From the NCBI GenBank assembly GCA_021372535.1, contig JAJFUH010000152.1, positions 1 through 50,300 on the forward strand: a stretch of 50,300 nucleotides of DNA. Reading direction: 5' to 3'. Positions 42,375 to 50,300 of the stretch are shown in pieces. Every line of letters begins with the position of its first letter. The stretch's first letter is position 1. The stretch is from a bacterium (lineage in GTDB: Bacteria; Latescibacterota; Latescibacteria; Latescibacterales; Latescibacteraceae). The notes beneath the pieces are model-generated. The model was not told the origin of the DNA and made no database searches. It was given only the letters and a program-made list of their open reading frames with translations. The translations under genes were made by a program, and so were the position numbers.

Positions 42375-45300
42375 GTGCAAAAGATAAAGAAATGTGAAAG
42401 TTTCGAGTTTAACGCGGGAAACAGGGTTAAACGGCTGATATACCTTTTATGCGCCTCAATATCCATAATCATACCGCATCGGGTTTTTGCCGAAAAAGCA
42501 TGGTCGAGCTTTGTACATGAGTGTTCGGGTGTATTTTCCATGGCTGTACAGGGCGATTATCTCTGGTATTTCACCGGGAGAAATGTCACCAGGCTCAACA
42601 TGAAAACGCTCATGTCAAAGGTCTTTACTCCCGAAGACGGTTTGGTATCGCCGTTTGTGGACAGAATTGTCGCCGGGCCCGATGGAACGATCTGGTTTGC
42701 CTCGGATGAGGGTCTGTCAAGATTCGACGGTGTGTCTTTTACTACATTTCCCCGGAAATTGAGACCGCTATGGGGATTTGATATCGCTCCGGATGGCATT
42801 GTCTGGGTTGTTGATAACACATATAAAAAACTGAACCGTTTCGATGGTGTCGTGTGGACTGAATATTCCGTGGGTGACAGCCTGGCCTACGATTATGTCT
42901 CTTCTCTTGCGGTAGGCCGTAACGGCGATGTCTGGGTGGCAACGTTTGACTCGGACAGGGAAGCAGGATTAGTAAGCAGATATGATGGTTCGATATGGCA
43001 AACATATTCTCCAAAAAACGGTTTTCCGGGCAGTCATGTGACTTCCATTACGGTTGGACCGGATGGTGTCGTATGGTTCGGAACAAATGACGGACTCTAC
43101 CGGTATGACGGCATAACATGCAGACATTACACCACCGCAGACGGTTTGGGCTGCGTCCTGGTAAAAAATATTACCGTGGCCCCGGACGGGATTGTCTGGA
43201 TTGGTGTTGAAGCCAATATCATCAATGTAAGCCGTGACAACGGAGCTACCCTTGATGTTATATCCAATGAACATAAAGCAGACTGTATCGCATTTGATTC
43301 CAATAATGTAGCATATATCGGTAATGGCATAGATATATACCGCTACGGTGAGCCGCGTCTGCCCGGTCGGGAGCCACCGCAATTAGTCAATCCCTCCGAT
43401 ATGTCTGTTCTCCCATACAGCGAGGAAACAACGTTCATGTGGACCTCTTTTCCGGGTGCCGAAGCGTATGAAGTTCAATTCTGGTCCTATAAACCCGACT
43501 ATAACAGACAAGGCGGGACAGTGGTATACGAGCCGTTTCTGACCATGACCATGAACGAGCTGTATACCGAAAGCGAGCCCGCATGGTGGCGAGTCAGGGC
43601 CCGTATCGGCGACGAATATAGTCAATGGAGTGAAACATTGCGTTTTTCTACAGCACTTCCCCCGGTCAGGCTGTCATCTCCTGCAGACATGGCACTGGTG
43701 GAAAAAAACACAGTAATAACGTTTTTATGGGCTGAATCCGAGTTTGCTTATCTGTACGAGGTTCAATTTTCGGATACCCCTGATTTTATAAACCCTAAGC
43801 AGCACCAGGTAACCGCGAACAATATTCTTCATGGTACCGGGGAGGGATACACCGATCTGGAACCGGCATACTGGCGTGTCCGCATCAGGAGGAACGATCA
43901 GTACAGCGATTGGAGCACGGTATTCCGGTACTATACCGAACGGCCAGAACTACAGAATGATTTTTCACGTTACAATGCGGAAAACGATATCCATGCCCTG
44001 CTATACCTCGACGGATACATCTGGTGCGGGACATCGGCTGGACTGATCCGCTGGAATCCACATGACAGGACTTACAAGCGGTTTTCCATGACAGACGGCC
44101 TTGTTCACGATACGGTAACCGCGCTGACCATCGATCCGGAAGGCCTGCTGTGGATAGGAACAAAAGGCGGCGTATCAAAATTCGACGGCAGTTCGTGGAT
44201 GGGTTGGACAACGGCAGACGGGCTTGCGGAAAATTATATCACCTCGGTAGAAATCGGTATGGACGGCTGTTTGTATGCGGGTACATGGGCTTATGGTCTT
44301 TCACGGTTCGACGGCAGTACATGGATCACATACCGTGAAGGTATTTATGGTTCACAAGTTCTGCGAAGCAACAATATAGGGTGTCTCGACTACGATCCGA
44401 ACGGTGTGCTTTGGATAGGAACCCGCTTCGGCCTTACGAGATTCGATGGCGAGAAATGGCAGACTTATTTTGCGAGTCCGAGCGGTCTGGGAGACGATGA
44501 GATTCATGCGGTAAAAACAGGAGACAACGGTGAAGTCTGGGCTGCCACACGTGGCTCCGGTGTGTGTTGTTTTGACGGAAAAACATGGAAATCCTATACA
44601 GAAGAAACTTCGGGTCTTCTCAGTAACTGGGTATCAGCAATAAATATAGGGCGCTCCGGCGAGATATGGTTCGGCGTGCTGAATGGTATATCAAGGTTTG
44701 ACGGTAAGGGGTGGAAATCGTACAGCAGCCGTACTGGGGTTGATATCCCAAGGAATGTTGCTGCCCTTGAAATCGATCCCGAAGGTACGGTGTGGGCAGG
44801 TACGCCATCAGGGCTATTCCGTCTAATCAGTGAGGTATGGGAGCCGCTCTATACCGAAATCGGTCCTGTAATTCTTTCCGGGCCGACGGATATGGCGTAT
44901 GTCGAGCGCAATAAGGAAATGAGCTTTTCCTGGGCATCTTCCCCCGGAGCCGTTACTTACGAAATAGAGATTGCCGATAACGGTGATTTCCTTGACAGTG
45001 ATCGACACCTTGTGAAAGATGCATCATTCTCATGGACACCTGACAGAGCGGCTGTTCAGAACACCCCCATGTACTGGAGAGTTCGCTTCGAGCGGATGGA
45101 CGGCATCACGAGCGGATGGAGCACGCCACGGCGTTTCTATACTCAGAAAGAAGGAACATGGAGAGTATACAACACGAATAACGGCCTGATAAACAATAAT
45201 GTTAACTGTCTGGCCATAGGACCGGACGGGTCTGTCTGGGCTGGTACGGAAGCAGGTCTGTCGGTTTTCGACGGAGAAACGTGGACCAGCTACACCGCGG

Positions 45301-46388
45301 AGAAAAACGGCCTTTTGTCCGATTATATACAAGCCATAACGGTCGATCGTGACAACGTCGCCTGGATAGGAACGCAATCCGGAATAAGCCGATTCGACGG
45401 TTGCACATGGACCACTTATACCATGTTAAACGGTTTACCAAACAATGACATACGTACATTAGCATCTGCCGGAAACGGGGATGTCTGGGCCGGAACCATG
45501 GGCGGCGGTGTCAGTAGGTTCGACGGTACAAAATGGAATAATTTCAGTCTTAAGAACAATAATGTGAACGAGCTCGTAATTGCTCCGAACGGTGATATCT
45601 GGGTAGCGACACATGGAGGAGGCATACAACATTTCGACGGGGTAAGATGGTCCGACCATTCCGAGGACACCGACTTACTCGGCAATTTCATCTACTGCGT
45701 GTGTGCAGCACCGGATGGAACAGTCTGGGCATCGATCAGCAAAACTGAATATTACAGTGATGCTCTCGGTATATTTTCATATGATGGCAGGAAGTGGACC
45801 CGTCATCTCACCGAAAGAGCAGTCGAACTGGTATATGGACCGGATGAAAAAATCTGGGCTCAGCTCGCCTACGGGAAATTGATGAAATATGACGGCAAAA
45901 CATGGACATTCGATGCCACTGTTACATGGGAAGCCACCAGGGAAATGAGTGGTAGCCCAGTCTTCAGCCCAATTGTGTTCAGTCCTGATAATTCCATGTG
46001 GGGAGCCGCATGGGCAACTCATTGGGAACACGGGCCTTTTGGCGCAGGTATTTATGTGTATGACGATTATATCATGACTCCGGTCACCGAAAAAGACAGC
46101 ACGGCTCCTTCCGCCCTCCTCATCACCGGCAGCTATCCCAATCCGTTTAATCCCTCGACCACCATCGAGTTTTTCCTGCCCGATGAAGGTTTTGCCAATC
46201 TTGTTATTTATAATATCATGGGCCAGAAAATCCGCACCCTTTTATCTCAGCCTGCGCAGGCGGGCAGACATTCGATCCTGTGGGATGGTACAAACGACCG
46301 GGGTGAGACGGTTTCCTCGGGAGTGTATCTGGCGAAACTGAAAGCAAGGTCGGGAATTACGTATCACCGCATGCTTCTTGTACGATAA
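42375..46388 (+). CDS. Giant secreted Reg_prop propeller protein with sorting tail
   Basis: A 1337-residue exported protein. After a long leader with the hydrophobic core LIYLLCASISIII come three beta-propeller blocks made of Reg_prop repeats (DGTIWFASDEGLSRFDG, GLLWIGTKGGVSKFDG, SVWAGTEAGLSVFDG and many variants), at about 45-320, 525-830 and 925-1230. FN3/Ig-like modules lie between them (PPQLVNPSDMS, PPVRLSSPADMA, GPVILSGPTDMA). An FlgD-like tail (about 1252-1337) has SYPNPFNPSTTI. Reg_prop repeats usually form the periplasmic sensor of hybrid two-component systems for glycans; here no histidine kinase follows. A surface glycan-binding role is inference. I chose GTG 42375 (AGGA eight nt upstream); GTG 42339, overlapping the flavodoxin stop, is an alternative. 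Confidence 0.88.
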   Translation: MQKIKKCESFEFNAGNRVKRLIYLLCASISIIIPHRVFAEKAWSSFVHECSGVFSMAVQGDYLWYFTGRNVTRLNMKTLMSKVFTPEDGLVSPFVDRIVAGPDGTIWFASDEGLSRFDGVSFTTFPRKLRPLWGFDIAPDGIVWVVDNTYKKLNRFDGVVWTEYSVGDSLAYDYVSSLAVGRNGDVWVATFDSDREAGLVSRYDGSIWQTYSPKNGFPGSHVTSITVGPDGVVWFGTNDGLYRYDGITCRHYTTADGLGCVLVKNITVAPDGIVWIGVEANIINVSRDNGATLDVISNEHKADCIAFDSNNVAYIGNGIDIYRYGEPRLPGREPPQLVNPSDMSVLPYSEETTFMWTSFPGAEAYEVQFWSYKPDYNRQGGTVVYEPFLTMTMNELYTESEPAWWRVRARIGDEYSQWSETLRFSTALPPVRLSSPADMALVEKNTVITFLWAESEFAYLYEVQFSDTPDFINPKQHQVTANNILHGTGEGYTDLEPAYWRVRIRRNDQYSDWSTVFRYYTERPELQNDFSRYNAENDIHALLYLDGYIWCGTSAGLIRWNPHDRTYKRFSMTDGLVHDTVTALTIDPEGLLWIGTKGGVSKFDGSSWMGWTTADGLAENYITSVEIGMDGCLYAGTWAYGLSRFDGSTWITYREGIYGSQVLRSNNIGCLDYDPNGVLWIGTRFGLTRFDGEKWQTYFASPSGLGDDEIHAVKTGDNGEVWAATRGSGVCCFDGKTWKSYTEETSGLLSNWVSAINIGRSGEIWFGVLNGISRFDGKGWKSYSSRTGVDIPRNVAALEIDPEGTVWAGTPSGLFRLISEVWEPLYTEIGPVILSGPTDMAYVERNKEMSFSWASSPGAVTYEIEIADNGDFLDSDRHLVKDASFSWTPDRAAVQNTPMYWRVRFERMDGITSGWSTPRRFYTQKEGTWRVYNTNNGLINNNVNCLAIGPDGSVWAGTEAGLSVFDGETWTSYTAEKNGLLSDYIQAITVDRDNVAWIGTQSGISRFDGCTWTTYTMLNGLPNNDIRTLASAGNGDVWAGTMGGGVSRFDGTKWNNFSLKNNNVNELVIAPNGDIWVATHGGGIQHFDGVRWSDHSEDTDLLGNFIYCVCAAPDGTVWASISKTEYYSDALGIFSYDGRKWTRHLTERAVELVYGPDEKIWAQLAYGKLMKYDGKTWTFDATVTWEATREMSGSPVFSPIVFSPDNSMWGAAWATHWEHGPFGAGIYVYDDYIMTPVTEKDSTAPSALLITGSYPNPFNPSTTIEFFLPDEGFANLVIYNIMGQKIRTLLSQPAQAGRHSILWDGTNDRGETVSSGVYLAKLKARSGITYHRMLLVR

Positions 46389-46451
46389 AAGGTATTCAGG
46401 TATTATGATGATAATCCGTCAGGAATTTCTATTCATACGTTGAGGTTGGCG

Positions 46452-48008
46452 ATGGCAAAAAAAATCGTAATGTGCATAACCGTAATAATCCTCGCTCTCA
46501 TGGCAATAGTTACTCTTTTCTGCTCATCGGGCAATATATCCAAAAAAGGCACCGGCCCCGACTACCTCGCCATCGTCAGGAGCTATGCCGATGTCATGAT
46601 CGAGCACGGCCGTGATGTCTACGGCACCGAGCATACACCGCTCTTCGCAGTCGCTCTCGACCGCAGCACGTTCCGTGTCCCCGAGGGCGACAAACTCAGG
46701 GAGATACTCGCCATCGAGCGCGCGGACTGGGGAATCAGGCCCCATGACCGGACAGTGCAGGGCGCCAATCCCATGCAGGACCAGAATCTCTACCAGGTGC
46801 TCTATGCCCTCACCGAGGTGACCGGCGACAAAACGTATACCCGTGAGGCGGACAAGGCACTCAGGTGGTTCTTCACACACTGCCAGAGCCCGGCGACCGG
46901 TCTGTTCGCATGGGGAGAGCACATCGGCTGGGATTTCACCACCGAAACCATCATCGACAAGCTGGCGGGCACCACCCACGAATTCGCCCGGCCGTGGTTG
47001 CTCTGGGGCAGATCATTCGAGCTCGCTCCCGAACCCTGCCGCGATTTCGCCCTCGGCCTCCGAAATCATCAGATCGCCGACCTGGAAAAGGGCCTGTATT
47101 CCCGTCACGCCCGCTACGATGTGCATGGCCCCGATACGGGCTCGGAATACCCCCGTCACGGCGGATTTTACATCGCAACCTGGGCCGCAGCCTACGAACA
47201 CACGAAAGACCCCGTATTCCTCGATGCGATCGACAAGCTCGTCACCGCCTTCGAGAACCGCCGCAACAAAACGACTGGCGCGCTCATGGCGGAAACCCAG
47301 AGCCCCGATCTCATGTGGCCGCAGAGCAACCTCTCGCTTGCGGTCGATCTCTGGGACAGCGCGGAAAAGGTGCCGTACTGGCTCGCTGACAAGATGCGGG
47401 CATGCGCATCGAAAACGGACGAGGTGTTCCTGAAAATCCGGCACGATCTCTCTCCCGGCGGCAAAGGATTCATGATCCATACGGTCACCTCGACACTGGA
47501 GCCCGGCTGGTGGCGCGGCGGAAAACCGGACGATTCCATGCGCCATTTCACCGACACATGGGCGACAGGGTACGGCGACGCGACGGATGCACAGATAGCC
47601 ATGCTCTGCTACCTCCGGTACGAACAGGTGCCGCTCGAGGGCTACCGCAGGCTCGTGCTCGATACCGCGGCGCGGTACTTGACGAGCGAGCCGGACACGA
47701 CCATCGCGCTCTATCCCGGAGCGCTTGCCGATGCCATAGCTCTCCTGCTCTCCGTGTACCGTATGACCGGCGAGCAGCGGTATCTCGACCGCGCCGATGT
47801 ATTCGGCAGGCGGGCGGTGGAGATATTCTTCGGCGATTCACCGCTCCCGCGGGCAAGCTCGAAGCACGACCACTACGAGGCGATTACACGGGGTGACACG
47901 CTCGTCATGGACCTCCTGCTCCTCTGGATGGCGGAAAACCGCACTGTCGTGCCCGAAGAGAAAAGGAGAGACTGGCGGAATATCTTTCTCGTGTACAACG
48001 AGCGGTAG
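46452..48008 (+). CDS. Exported six-hairpin (alpha/alpha-barrel) glycosidase-like protein
   Basis: A 518-residue protein with an N-terminal hydrophobic segment (about 5-25). The sequence TLFC near its end is a poor lipobox, so a signal anchor or an uncleaved signal is equally possible. The mature part has repeated helical-hairpin blocks typical of (alpha/alpha)6 barrels (EADKALRWFFTHCQS, GFYIATWAAAYEHTKDP, GYGDATDAQIAMLCYLR, GALADAIALLLSVYRMTGE). Candidate acidic residues occur in DWGIRPHD and TQSPDLMW. Unsaturated uronyl hydrolases and lyase-type glycosidases share this fold; I cannot assign the family. ATG 46452 has GAGG six nt upstream and starts 63 nt after the propeller gene, so the two may be co-expressed. 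Confidence 0.72.
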   Translation: MAKKIVMCITVIILALMAIVTLFCSSGNISKKGTGPDYLAIVRSYADVMIEHGRDVYGTEHTPLFAVALDRSTFRVPEGDKLREILAIERADWGIRPHDRTVQGANPMQDQNLYQVLYALTEVTGDKTYTREADKALRWFFTHCQSPATGLFAWGEHIGWDFTTETIIDKLAGTTHEFARPWLLWGRSFELAPEPCRDFALGLRNHQIADLEKGLYSRHARYDVHGPDTGSEYPRHGGFYIATWAAAYEHTKDPVFLDAIDKLVTAFENRRNKTTGALMAETQSPDLMWPQSNLSLAVDLWDSAEKVPYWLADKMRACASKTDEVFLKIRHDLSPGGKGFMIHTVTSTLEPGWWRGGKPDDSMRHFTDTWATGYGDATDAQIAMLCYLRYEQVPLEGYRRLVLDTAARYLTSEPDTTIALYPGALADAIALLLSVYRMTGEQRYLDRADVFGRRAVEIFFGDSPLPRASSKHDHYEAITRGDTLVMDLLLLWMAENRTVVPEEKRRDWRNIFLVYNER

Positions 48009-48125
48009 TATGAGGGGATGTGCCGATATTATCAAAGTAACATACTATATTTGCACCTTATTTTGAATAAGACAGGTTCGAGCTGTGATCAACAAGCATG
48101 GCCTCATCCATGAAGAGGAGTAATG

Positions 48126-48338
48126 ATGCATAAATATGAAATTATCCTTTACTGGAGCGATGAGGATGGTGTTTTTATCGCGGAAGTCCCGGAGTTGCCG
48201 GGGTGCACTGCACATGGACATACTCATGATAAGGCCCTTGCCAATTGTAACAGTGCCACACAATTATGGTTGGAGACAACCCGGGAATACGGCCGTCATA
48301 TCCCCGAACCCAAGGGCAGACGTCTCATGTTTGCCTGA
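48126..48338 (+). CDS. HicB-like protein, orphan
   Basis: A 70-residue protein with the HicB N-terminal-like fold: YEIILYWSDEDGVFIAEVPELPGCTAHG (4-31) and KALANCNSATQLWLETTRE. HicB antitoxins pair with HicA RNases. No HicA-like gene lies within 120 nt on either side, and the C-terminal DNA-binding part seen in longer HicB proteins is missing, so this is an orphan or a regulatory relative. AGGAG is five nt before ATG 48126; ATG 48123 is too close to it. Confidence 0.72.
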   Translation: MHKYEIILYWSDEDGVFIAEVPELPGCTAHGHTHDKALANCNSATQLWLETTREYGRHIPEPKGRRLMFA

Positions 48339-48462
48339 ACCGGAAACCGATAGACCTATTTACTGCATCTGACAGTACAAACGATATTTTTCTCAACTGC
48401 AGCGTTAGACAATGTGGCGATCATTGATATAAAATGCGATTTCCCTTTCCTTCCCTGCACAA

Positions 48463-48852
48463 TCACCCCATCCGTTCCGAAAGCTGACGGTGCCGTGCCC
48501 GCAGGATGAACCAGACGATAAAAAAGAACGAACAGAACAACAGACTGAATGCCGCGGGTATAAAAATCTCGGAAATCCCGGCAAGCACTACCCTCGGATC
48601 GCCGGTCCCTGATGATGCAACCGCTGAATACGCCATGAACATACCAAAAATGGGTTTAATGAAGGTAAAAAAGAGAATGAAAAAGTTTACCAGCAGTATG
48701 ATGTCAATCATACGATCCATGCCTTTGAACCGATCCGGGCGTATTTTCACAAACAGCCCGAAGGCACACCAGATCGATACTGCAAGATTGAAAATACCGA
48801 ATACGACGGTGAGCATACCGAAGAAGCCTAATAGATACAGTATTTCACGCAT
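48463..48852 (-). CDS. Small membrane protein, MotA/TolQ/ExbB-like
   Basis: A 129-residue protein with hydrophobic segments at about 5-33, 50-80 and 98-120. Residues 84-112 (SGTGDPRVVLAGISEIFIPAAFSLLF) fit the pattern of the MotA/TolQ/ExbB proton-channel family, where GISEAL-type helices line the pore. Length is shorter than TolQ/ExbB, and no TolR/ExbD partner is adjacent. It could equally be an unrelated small membrane protein. ATG 48852 has GGAGGAAACC upstream; a longer frame to 48909 would add polar residues and overlap the next gene. Confidence 0.55.
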   Translation of the reverse strand: MREILYLLGFFGMLTVVFGIFNLAVSIWCAFGLFVKIRPDRFKGMDRMIDIILLVNFFILFFTFIKPIFGMFMAYSAVASSGTGDPRVVLAGISEIFIPAAFSLLFCSFFFIVWFILRARHRQLSERMG

Positions 48853-48905
48853 GGTTTCCTCCCTTTCTGAAAAAACAGCGTCAGAACCGCAAGCCTGTTT
48901 ATCCG

Positions 48906-50063
48906 TCACATCCTGAGCGCCTTACGGTATTTATCGATCACCTCGTCCGGGTAGCTCCGCGACAACCCCTTCGGAAATCCGGCATCCCAGGTTTCGGGTA
49001 GCGATGCGACCTCGACAAGAGCGCCGTCCTTAGCGAACACCGAATGGAGGAGCGACAGGAAGATACGGCATTTCGCCTCAGTGTACTCGGGCGGCTCCGG
49101 CGATGTGCGCGTCCGTATCATGCGCTCGATGGCGTGGATCATCTCGATATAGGTGAAGATGTCCTTGTGCCACACACGGCCGTCCACCGCGCAGGTGACA
49201 TCGAAATCCCCCTTCGTGCCGTACGGGTGCACCGAGCACATGATGTCCTTGAGCTGCGAATGGTGAATGGAGCCGTAGAAGATTTTGCCGTTGCGGCGGT
49301 GTTCGAGCGTGGTGAGACCGGGAGCGTTCGCCGGATCGACTGTCCGGTGGCTGATGCGCTCGACATCGACACCCATCGTTTTCAGGGTGAACCAGAGGCC
49401 GTGCAGAACGTACATGTAGACCGTGCTGCCCGTATTGCGGGCTTCGTAGGCGGTGATATCGCCGATGTCCTTGAGACGGAGCAGGGCGACCTCGACCTCC
49501 TTGAGGTACTCGTACGCCGAGGCGACCATGAACGGCGTTCCGGTGCGCTTCGATGCGTCGATCACCTTTCTGACCCCGGTCATGCTGCTCGCCATGGGAC
49601 GGTCGAAGTAGCAGGGGACACCCGCTTCGAGATAGGGCAGCGAGAGGTCCGGCATGAAGGGTGTCGCGAAGAAATCGTCGATGAACATCCCGTCCACGAG
49701 CTTGGTCATGCCGTCGTAACGGTCGACGAGCTCGGCATCGTACCGTTTTGCGAGACGCTCGCCTGCTTCACGGTCGACGCACCAGAGATGGGTGATACGC
49801 ATCCCCGTGGCGCGTGCATAGCCTTCGGGTGGATTGAAGTATTTCCACCATGACGAGCTCATGTGGCTCCAGAGCCCGAATACGCCGCCAATTTTCAGGA
49901 GACGCTCGTCCTTTTTACGGATTCCCGGATCGGCGTTCCATGATTCCGCGCCGGGGAGATTCGGTTCCTGCGCAAGGCCGGAGCTGGCTGTGTGGAGTCC
50001 TGCGGCGAGTCCGCCGAGCAGGAGAGATGATCGTTTGATGAGCTCTCGTCTTCCTCTGTTCAT
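48906..50063 (-). CDS. Tat-exported Gfo/Idh/MocA-like protein with degenerate motifs
   Basis: A 385-residue protein with an N-terminal GRRELIKRSSLLLGGLAAG leader of the twin-arginine type. The fold is Gfo/Idh/MocA-like, but key residues differ: the dinucleotide motif GxGxxG reads GVFGLW (60-65), and the EKP motif reads DRP (154-156), so the usual catalytic Lys is Arg. Typical C-terminal pieces (CSVHPYGTKGDFDV) remain. It may no longer be a dehydrogenase and could bind a sugar or act as a structural partner. ATG 50063 has GGGAGG at good spacing. It resembles the enzyme at 18946 only in overall layout. Confidence 0.85.
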   Translation of the reverse strand: MNRGRRELIKRSSLLLGGLAAGLHTASSGLAQEPNLPGAESWNADPGIRKKDERLLKIGGVFGLWSHMSSSWWKYFNPPEGYARATGMRITHLWCVDREAGERLAKRYDAELVDRYDGMTKLVDGMFIDDFFATPFMPDLSLPYLEAGVPCYFDRPMASSMTGVRKVIDASKRTGTPFMVASAYEYLKEVEVALLRLKDIGDITAYEARNTGSTVYMYVLHGLWFTLKTMGVDVERISHRTVDPANAPGLTTLEHRRNGKIFYGSIHHSQLKDIMCSVHPYGTKGDFDVTCAVDGRVWHKDIFTYIEMIHAIERMIRTRTSPEPPEYTEAKCRIFLSLLHSVFAKDGALVEVASLPETWDAGFPKGLSRSYPDEVIDKYRKALRM

Positions 50064-50185
50064 GGATGCCTCCCTGTGGTGGAGTATTACGTATATGATT
50101 ATGGTACCTGTTTTCCCTGTCCTGTCGGATTGTATATGTCCGCGTCATATCTGAATAATATAGCATACTTTTTTCAAGAGAAAAA

Positions 50186-50300
50186 GTAGCAAAGAGACAA
50201 AGGCACTGAGGGAGACCCCTCACGGCTTCGCCGTGTCCCCCGGGATGTCCGAAGGACAGGAGGATCTATTCTTTTCTCCCTTCTCCCTTATGCCTTGTGC
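50186..50300. repeat. Degenerate repeat and hairpins at the right edge
   Basis: AGCAAAGAGACAAAGGCACT (from about 50187) is a reversed relative of the CTTTGTCTC repeat at 2172-2252. It is followed by hairpins CACGGC-TTC-GCCGTG (about 50220-50234) and GTCC-GAA-GGAC (about 50248-50258), and a pyrimidine-rich end with CTTATGCCTTGTGC in the same orientation as at 2172-2252. Confidence 0.5.

Noticed and set aside
48398-48416. GCGTTAGAC resembling an integron core site next to the HicB-like gene
   Set aside because: There is no matching partner site upstream and no stem structure between.

Overview
The window looks like a chromosomal segment from a bacterium of the FCB superphylum, possibly an uncultured lineage such as Latescibacterota or KSB1. 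Five encoded proteins carry the FlgD-like 'NPFNP' domain that FCB bacteria use as a C-terminal sorting tail, and there are many exported (Tat or Sec) carbohydrate-type enzymes. The lineage is inference: there is no rRNA or other phylogenetic marker apart from rpoN. I found no tRNA, rRNA, CRISPR array or intact insertion sequence.

Left part (1-8.7 kb): a gene cut by the window edge, an AT-rich PD-(D/E)XK nuclease gene, a Fic-family protein with a ruined active site, two secreted tail-bearing proteins (Ig/FN3-like; rhodanese), and rpoN on the other strand. Next (8.9-12.9 kb, + strand): an HD-GYP protein, a CNNM/CorC-like membrane protein, a URO-D/methyltransferase-like protein and a small membrane protein. 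From 13.0 to 16.2 kb two paralogous exported proteins with apparent SIS-like halves stand head to head. From 16.4 to 23.5 kb, all on the minus strand, are a NatAB-type ABC exporter, a Gfo/Idh/MocA oxidoreductase, a PIG-L deacetylase and a DEDDh plus GIY-YIG nuclease.

From 23.7 to 26.0 kb (+) are a beta-helix protein behind a promoter holding a perfect 20-bp palindrome, a PNPOx-like flavoprotein and a MarR regulator. A leftward block (33.8-26.1 kb) holds an AGE-family epimerase-like protein, a TIM-barrel hydrolase-like protein, a second AGE-like lipoprotein, an amidohydrolase and a DinG/XPD-type helicase with an N-terminal nuclease domain. A third AGE-like lipoprotein lies at 39.7-41.0 kb.

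The most unusual locus is 34.2-39.5 kb. A BlaI/MecI-type repressor is followed 2 bp later by a BlaR1-type M56 metalloprotease. Where BlaR1 normally has its penicillin-binding sensor, this protein has a long linker, a TolB-like beta-propeller and an NPFNA sorting-type tail. The next gene encodes a free secreted propeller with the same kind of tail. A near-perfect dyad covers the promoter in front of the repressor gene. I infer a BlaI-BlaR-like proteolytic signalling system rewired to a new extracytoplasmic signal.

The right end (41.8-50.1 kb) has a flavodoxin, a 1337-residue Reg_prop propeller protein with a sorting tail, an exported alpha/alpha-barrel enzyme-like protein, an orphan HicB-like protein, a small MotA/ExbB-like membrane protein and a degenerate Gfo/Idh/MocA paralogue. 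Gaps between genes carry several families of short degenerate repeats and palindromes, including a 123-nt nested palindrome beside a perfect 13-bp-arm hairpin at 41.48-41.66 kb.
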